Assembly (NCBI GenBank): GCA_963693085.1
Contig: OY856413.1
Span: forward strand, 537,372,879-537,436,878
DNA from: Alisma plantago-aquatica
Taxonomy: Eukaryota > Streptophyta > Magnoliopsida > Alismatales > Alismataceae
DNA length: 64,000 nt
Direction of reading: 5' to 3'
In this document: positions 61,305 through 64,000 of the stretch, in pieces
Numbering within the stretch: position 1 is the stretch's first letter
How the letters are laid out: every line of letters begins with the position of its first letter
The notes under the pieces: model-generated
What the model saw: only the letters and a program-made list of their open reading frames with translations
Told to the model about the DNA's origin: nothing
Database searches by the model: none
Translations under genes and position numbers: made by a program

Positions 61305-61791
61305 CCCCATGGGATCCAACCTTTTTAGGTGGATGTAGATGAGGAGGTAGGGACCATACAATAGGGGAAGGACAGCAGCATCAAGGACAACAGTGACATC
61401 TCAGGTGGAGATACTGACTGTCGTGTCTTGTAGATAAGAGTCCTATGTGTTGTCTCTGTACTCTCAGGTCCTTGGAGTCAGTAGTTAGTGCTTTTATGAT
61501 CGATCTGAGATTTTGGTATTGAATGCCTTGAGGTTTTATGTTGCTTATCTATAGTTTTGGCAAAGCAACTGTTGTAAATATATTCTTCGAGAAGGGATGG
61601 TACATGGTATGTACTTTGTGGACTAGAATGTATATATAATACTTTGGTTCTCTTTATAAGAGTTTCCTGGAATTGTATCTCTTTACAAAAAAGTTTTAAA
61701 TTTTTTGTGATTTTCAATAATCCGATGTTAATGTTTTCTTCCACATTAATCATTACGTAGTGATAGCCTAATTTGGTGTTGGGTCATCACA
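61305..61791 (+). mobile_element. Giant 5' LTR of the forward Ty3/gypsy element, second part
   Basis: Resumes CCCCATGGGATCCAACC as in the other copies after the 16 bp motif, contains the shared GTCTCTGTACTCTCAGGTCC block at 61452-61471 (compare 21310, 48135) and ends GGGTCATCACA. Confidence 0.92.
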
Positions 61792-61797
61792 AGTTTT

Positions 61798-61808
61798 TGG
61801 TGTCAGAG
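61798..61808 (+). other. Primer-binding site
   Basis: TGGTGTCAGAG, close to the initiator-Met tRNA type TGGTATCAGAG, 6 bases after the LTR end. Confidence 0.85.
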
Positions 61809-61924
61809 ATTAAGGTTCGCTGAGTCTACAGAGATATAGGATTAAGGTCGTTGAGTCTGTTCTAGTGTTTTCCAGTTTATCTGATAGTGACTTCTGCTCT
61901 CAGGAGAAGAAGTAAAGCTTGAAG

Positions 61925-64000
61925 ATGGCTGGATCACACGAAGAACATGCTGTTGAAAGCAGTGTTGATGCTCCAGGAGGAGGTGCAAGGGATCAGGCTA
62001 GGGAGGAACTAGTATATGAAAATCCCTAGCTTGACCAAGCTACACTAGAAAACCCAGCTTTCCATGCTCTGTTTGGGCAGTTCTTGGCGACTATGACACA
62101 TATGGCGGATAGGATGCCACCACCTGCACCTAGGGTACTAGCTCACAATGAGGGACATGGAGCTGGTAAGAATTTTGAATAGCTTCGACGGGTAGGAGAC
62201 ACTGAATATGCTGGTACAGCTGACCCAGCAAACACAGACTTGTGGCTAACTGAGATGGAAAAGGTCTTCATAATTCTTAATATCCTATAAGCTGAGAAGG
62301 TTAGACATGTGGTGTACCTGTTGAAGGGGAGTGTTGGCCATTGGTGGGCCATAGAAGAAGGCAAAAGGCCAGGTGTTGAAATCAGATGGGAAGAATTCCG
62401 ATAAGAGTTTGTTAGTAGATACTTTCCTAAGACTTACCTGGATGAGAAAATATCTCAGTTTGAGCGGATAAGGCAATGACCAATGAACATTAGTGAGTAT
62501 GAAGCTAAGTTCATGGAGCTTCTACGGTTCTGTACGCACATGGTTGCTACATATGAGGAGAGGATTCGATGTTTTGAGAAGGATTTGAATGCTGATTTAA
62601 CCACACCAGTATCTACTCTAGAGAATAGAGAGAGGTTTGCCACTTTTGTGGAGTCAGTTAGACGGATAGAAAGGTCCGTGACTGAGAAATGTCAAGCCAA
62701 TAGTAAGAAAGAGCATACACAGTTCCAGAGACAGAGGTCCAAAAGTTTTAAGAAACCAATGTTTTCTGCACCAACAGCACCACCAAGGTTCAATACCCAG
62801 ATGCAGTGGACGTCAAGTAGGGGTAGGGGTCGTAGTTTTCCTCCAAATAGAGCCCCCAGTACAGCATCAACGTCAGTGACTGGACCTTTTAGACCATATC
62901 AAGAGAATAGAATCTGTCACCAGTGTAGATAGGTAGGACATCTAGTAAGGGATTGTCTAGTTGAAAACACAATGGTAACCCAACCACTGAGGCAGAGTCA
63001 ACAAGGTCATCAGAGGAAACTGTTTTCTAGTGGCACTCGAGGACATGGACAGACGTCCCAGGAAGGATCAACTGCATCAAATAACAGAGCACAAAGTCAA
63101 CATCAGGCAACGAAAAGATTCTATACAATGAATCAACCTGAAGCAGTGGTCAACCCACGAGTTATGACAAGTCAGATGGAATTATTTCATTCGGATATGT
63201 CTTCATCTTACTTTGTATCTGTTTTGATTGATCTGGGTGCTACGCATTCCTTTATCACTCAAGAAGTGATTCATGACTGCAATATGACTGTCAGTCATAG
63301 AGCAGATAACTTGTTATTAGAAACTTCATTAGTTGGATCTACAGTGTTGCGGGAGGTATGTTCTCCCTGTGTTCTTTCTTTTTCAGAACATAGCATTCAG
63401 GTGGATCTTATACCACTTGATATGCATAGGTTCGACCTAATTCTTAGGATGGACACCCTAGAAAAGTATAAGGTTGTCTTGGATTGCGGTTGCAAGAAGG
63501 CTATGTTCACAGACAATGGTGATACATGGGTTTTTCAGGGGGACAGAAAGATTCTTCCAACCTATCTAGTGTCGGCTATGGCAGCTGAAAAGCTGATGCG
63601 ATAAGGATGCTTCACATTCTTGGCACACATGGTAGATACATGAGCAGAGAGTCCTAGTCTTTCTAAATCACCGATTGTTAAGGAGTTTGAGGATGTGTTT
63701 TCTGAGGAACTTCCAGGTGTTCCTCCACCTCGACAGATTGATTTTGAGATTAATCTAATCCTGGGTACGCAACCTATAGCTCAAACACTTTATATAATGG
63801 CACCTGTTGAGATGGCAGAACTTAAGAAACAGTTACATGAGTTGCTTGAAAAGGGTTTTATTCGACCGAGTACTTCACCATGGGGTGCTCCGGTTCACTT
63901 TGTGAAAAAGAAGGATGGGTCTATCCGATTAAGCATCGACTATAGACAGCTAAACAAAGTAACCATAAAGAACAAATATCCTCTGCCAAGGATAGATGGC
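61925..64000 (+). pseudogene. Ty3/gypsy gag-pol (partial), one frame with eight nonsense codons
   Basis: From the ATG at 61925 the same frame runs 692 codons to the window edge with no indel. Order: gag N-end (61925-62100), gag core (LLKGSVGHWWA at about 62320; NISEYEAKFMELLRF at about 62486), zinc knuckle (CHQCR-stop-VGHLVRDC, 62918-62956, CX2CX4HX4C spacing), aspartic protease (VLIDLGATHSFI at about 63214-63250, Ser/Thr of the D-S/T-G triad replaced by Leu; then FDLILRMD), and reverse transcriptase start ([45 protein letters not shown]). Stops: 62027, 62180, 62288, 62402, 62477, 62930, 63602, 63641. Plant Ty3/gypsy; a Tekay/Del-like chromovirus is likely but integrase is outside. Not functional as read. 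Confidence 0.93.

Overview
This window looks like intergenic heterochromatin from a flowering-plant nuclear genome. I see no intact host protein-coding gene, rRNA or tRNA gene. The evidence for a plant is the AT-rich composition, plant Ty3/gypsy and Ty1/copia retrotransposons with primer-binding sites complementary to initiator-Met tRNA, plant-type telobox motifs (AAACCCTAA), and MULE/hAT MITEs with the expected target-site duplications. Species cannot be read from the sequence.

Layout. 1-6025: reverse-strand Ty3/gypsy element A (protease/gag remnant, then a 4.1 kb LTR), inserted in a second LTR family. 6026-24498: two reverse-strand copies (B1, B2) of that second family, which pairs very long LTRs (3.8 kb where complete) with a tiny non-coding internal domain (0.6-1.0 kb). 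B2's 5' LTR is split by a 5,476 bp solo LTR of the giant family at 16175-21650, with TSD ATTTA. 24499-29460: reverse-strand Ty1/copia material (a short LTR, a second longer LTR carrying a 1 kb retroposon, then RNase H, RT and the end of integrase). 29461-31778: truncated giant LTR. 32011-41026: forward, heavily decayed copia element with both LTRs; its 5' LTR holds a 494 bp hAT MITE. 41027-44911: 3' end and 3' LTR of a Sirevirus-like copia element inserted in a giant LTR whose remainder is 44912-48495. 48534-49845: long-inverted-repeat Mutator-like MITE with a 9 bp TSD. 49855-52090: the only low-repeat stretch, including a CpG-rich island. 52091-64000: forward Ty3/gypsy element whose 5' LTR is split by a 5,157 bp solo LTR of the same family in the opposite orientation (TSD CTCAC), followed by PBS and one long gag-pol frame running off the window.

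Main biology. Six copies of a giant-LTR (4-5.5 kb) Ty3/gypsy family can be compared within the window. Five of them keep an identical 16 bp motif (GAGAGTTATATCTCTC), and five keep a splice-donor-like and an acceptor-like site. The tandem arrays that make the copies differ in length (TCGAGACA, AAACGGT..ACCGTTT and AAACCCTA-type units) lie mostly between those two sites. This suggests, but does not prove, an LTR-embedded intron holding fast-evolving arrays. The forward gag-pol is free of frameshifts for 692 codons but has eight in-frame stops, each reachable from CAG, CAA or CGA by one C-to-T change, which fits decay by cytosine-methylation deamination. No cellular pathway or operon is encoded here.
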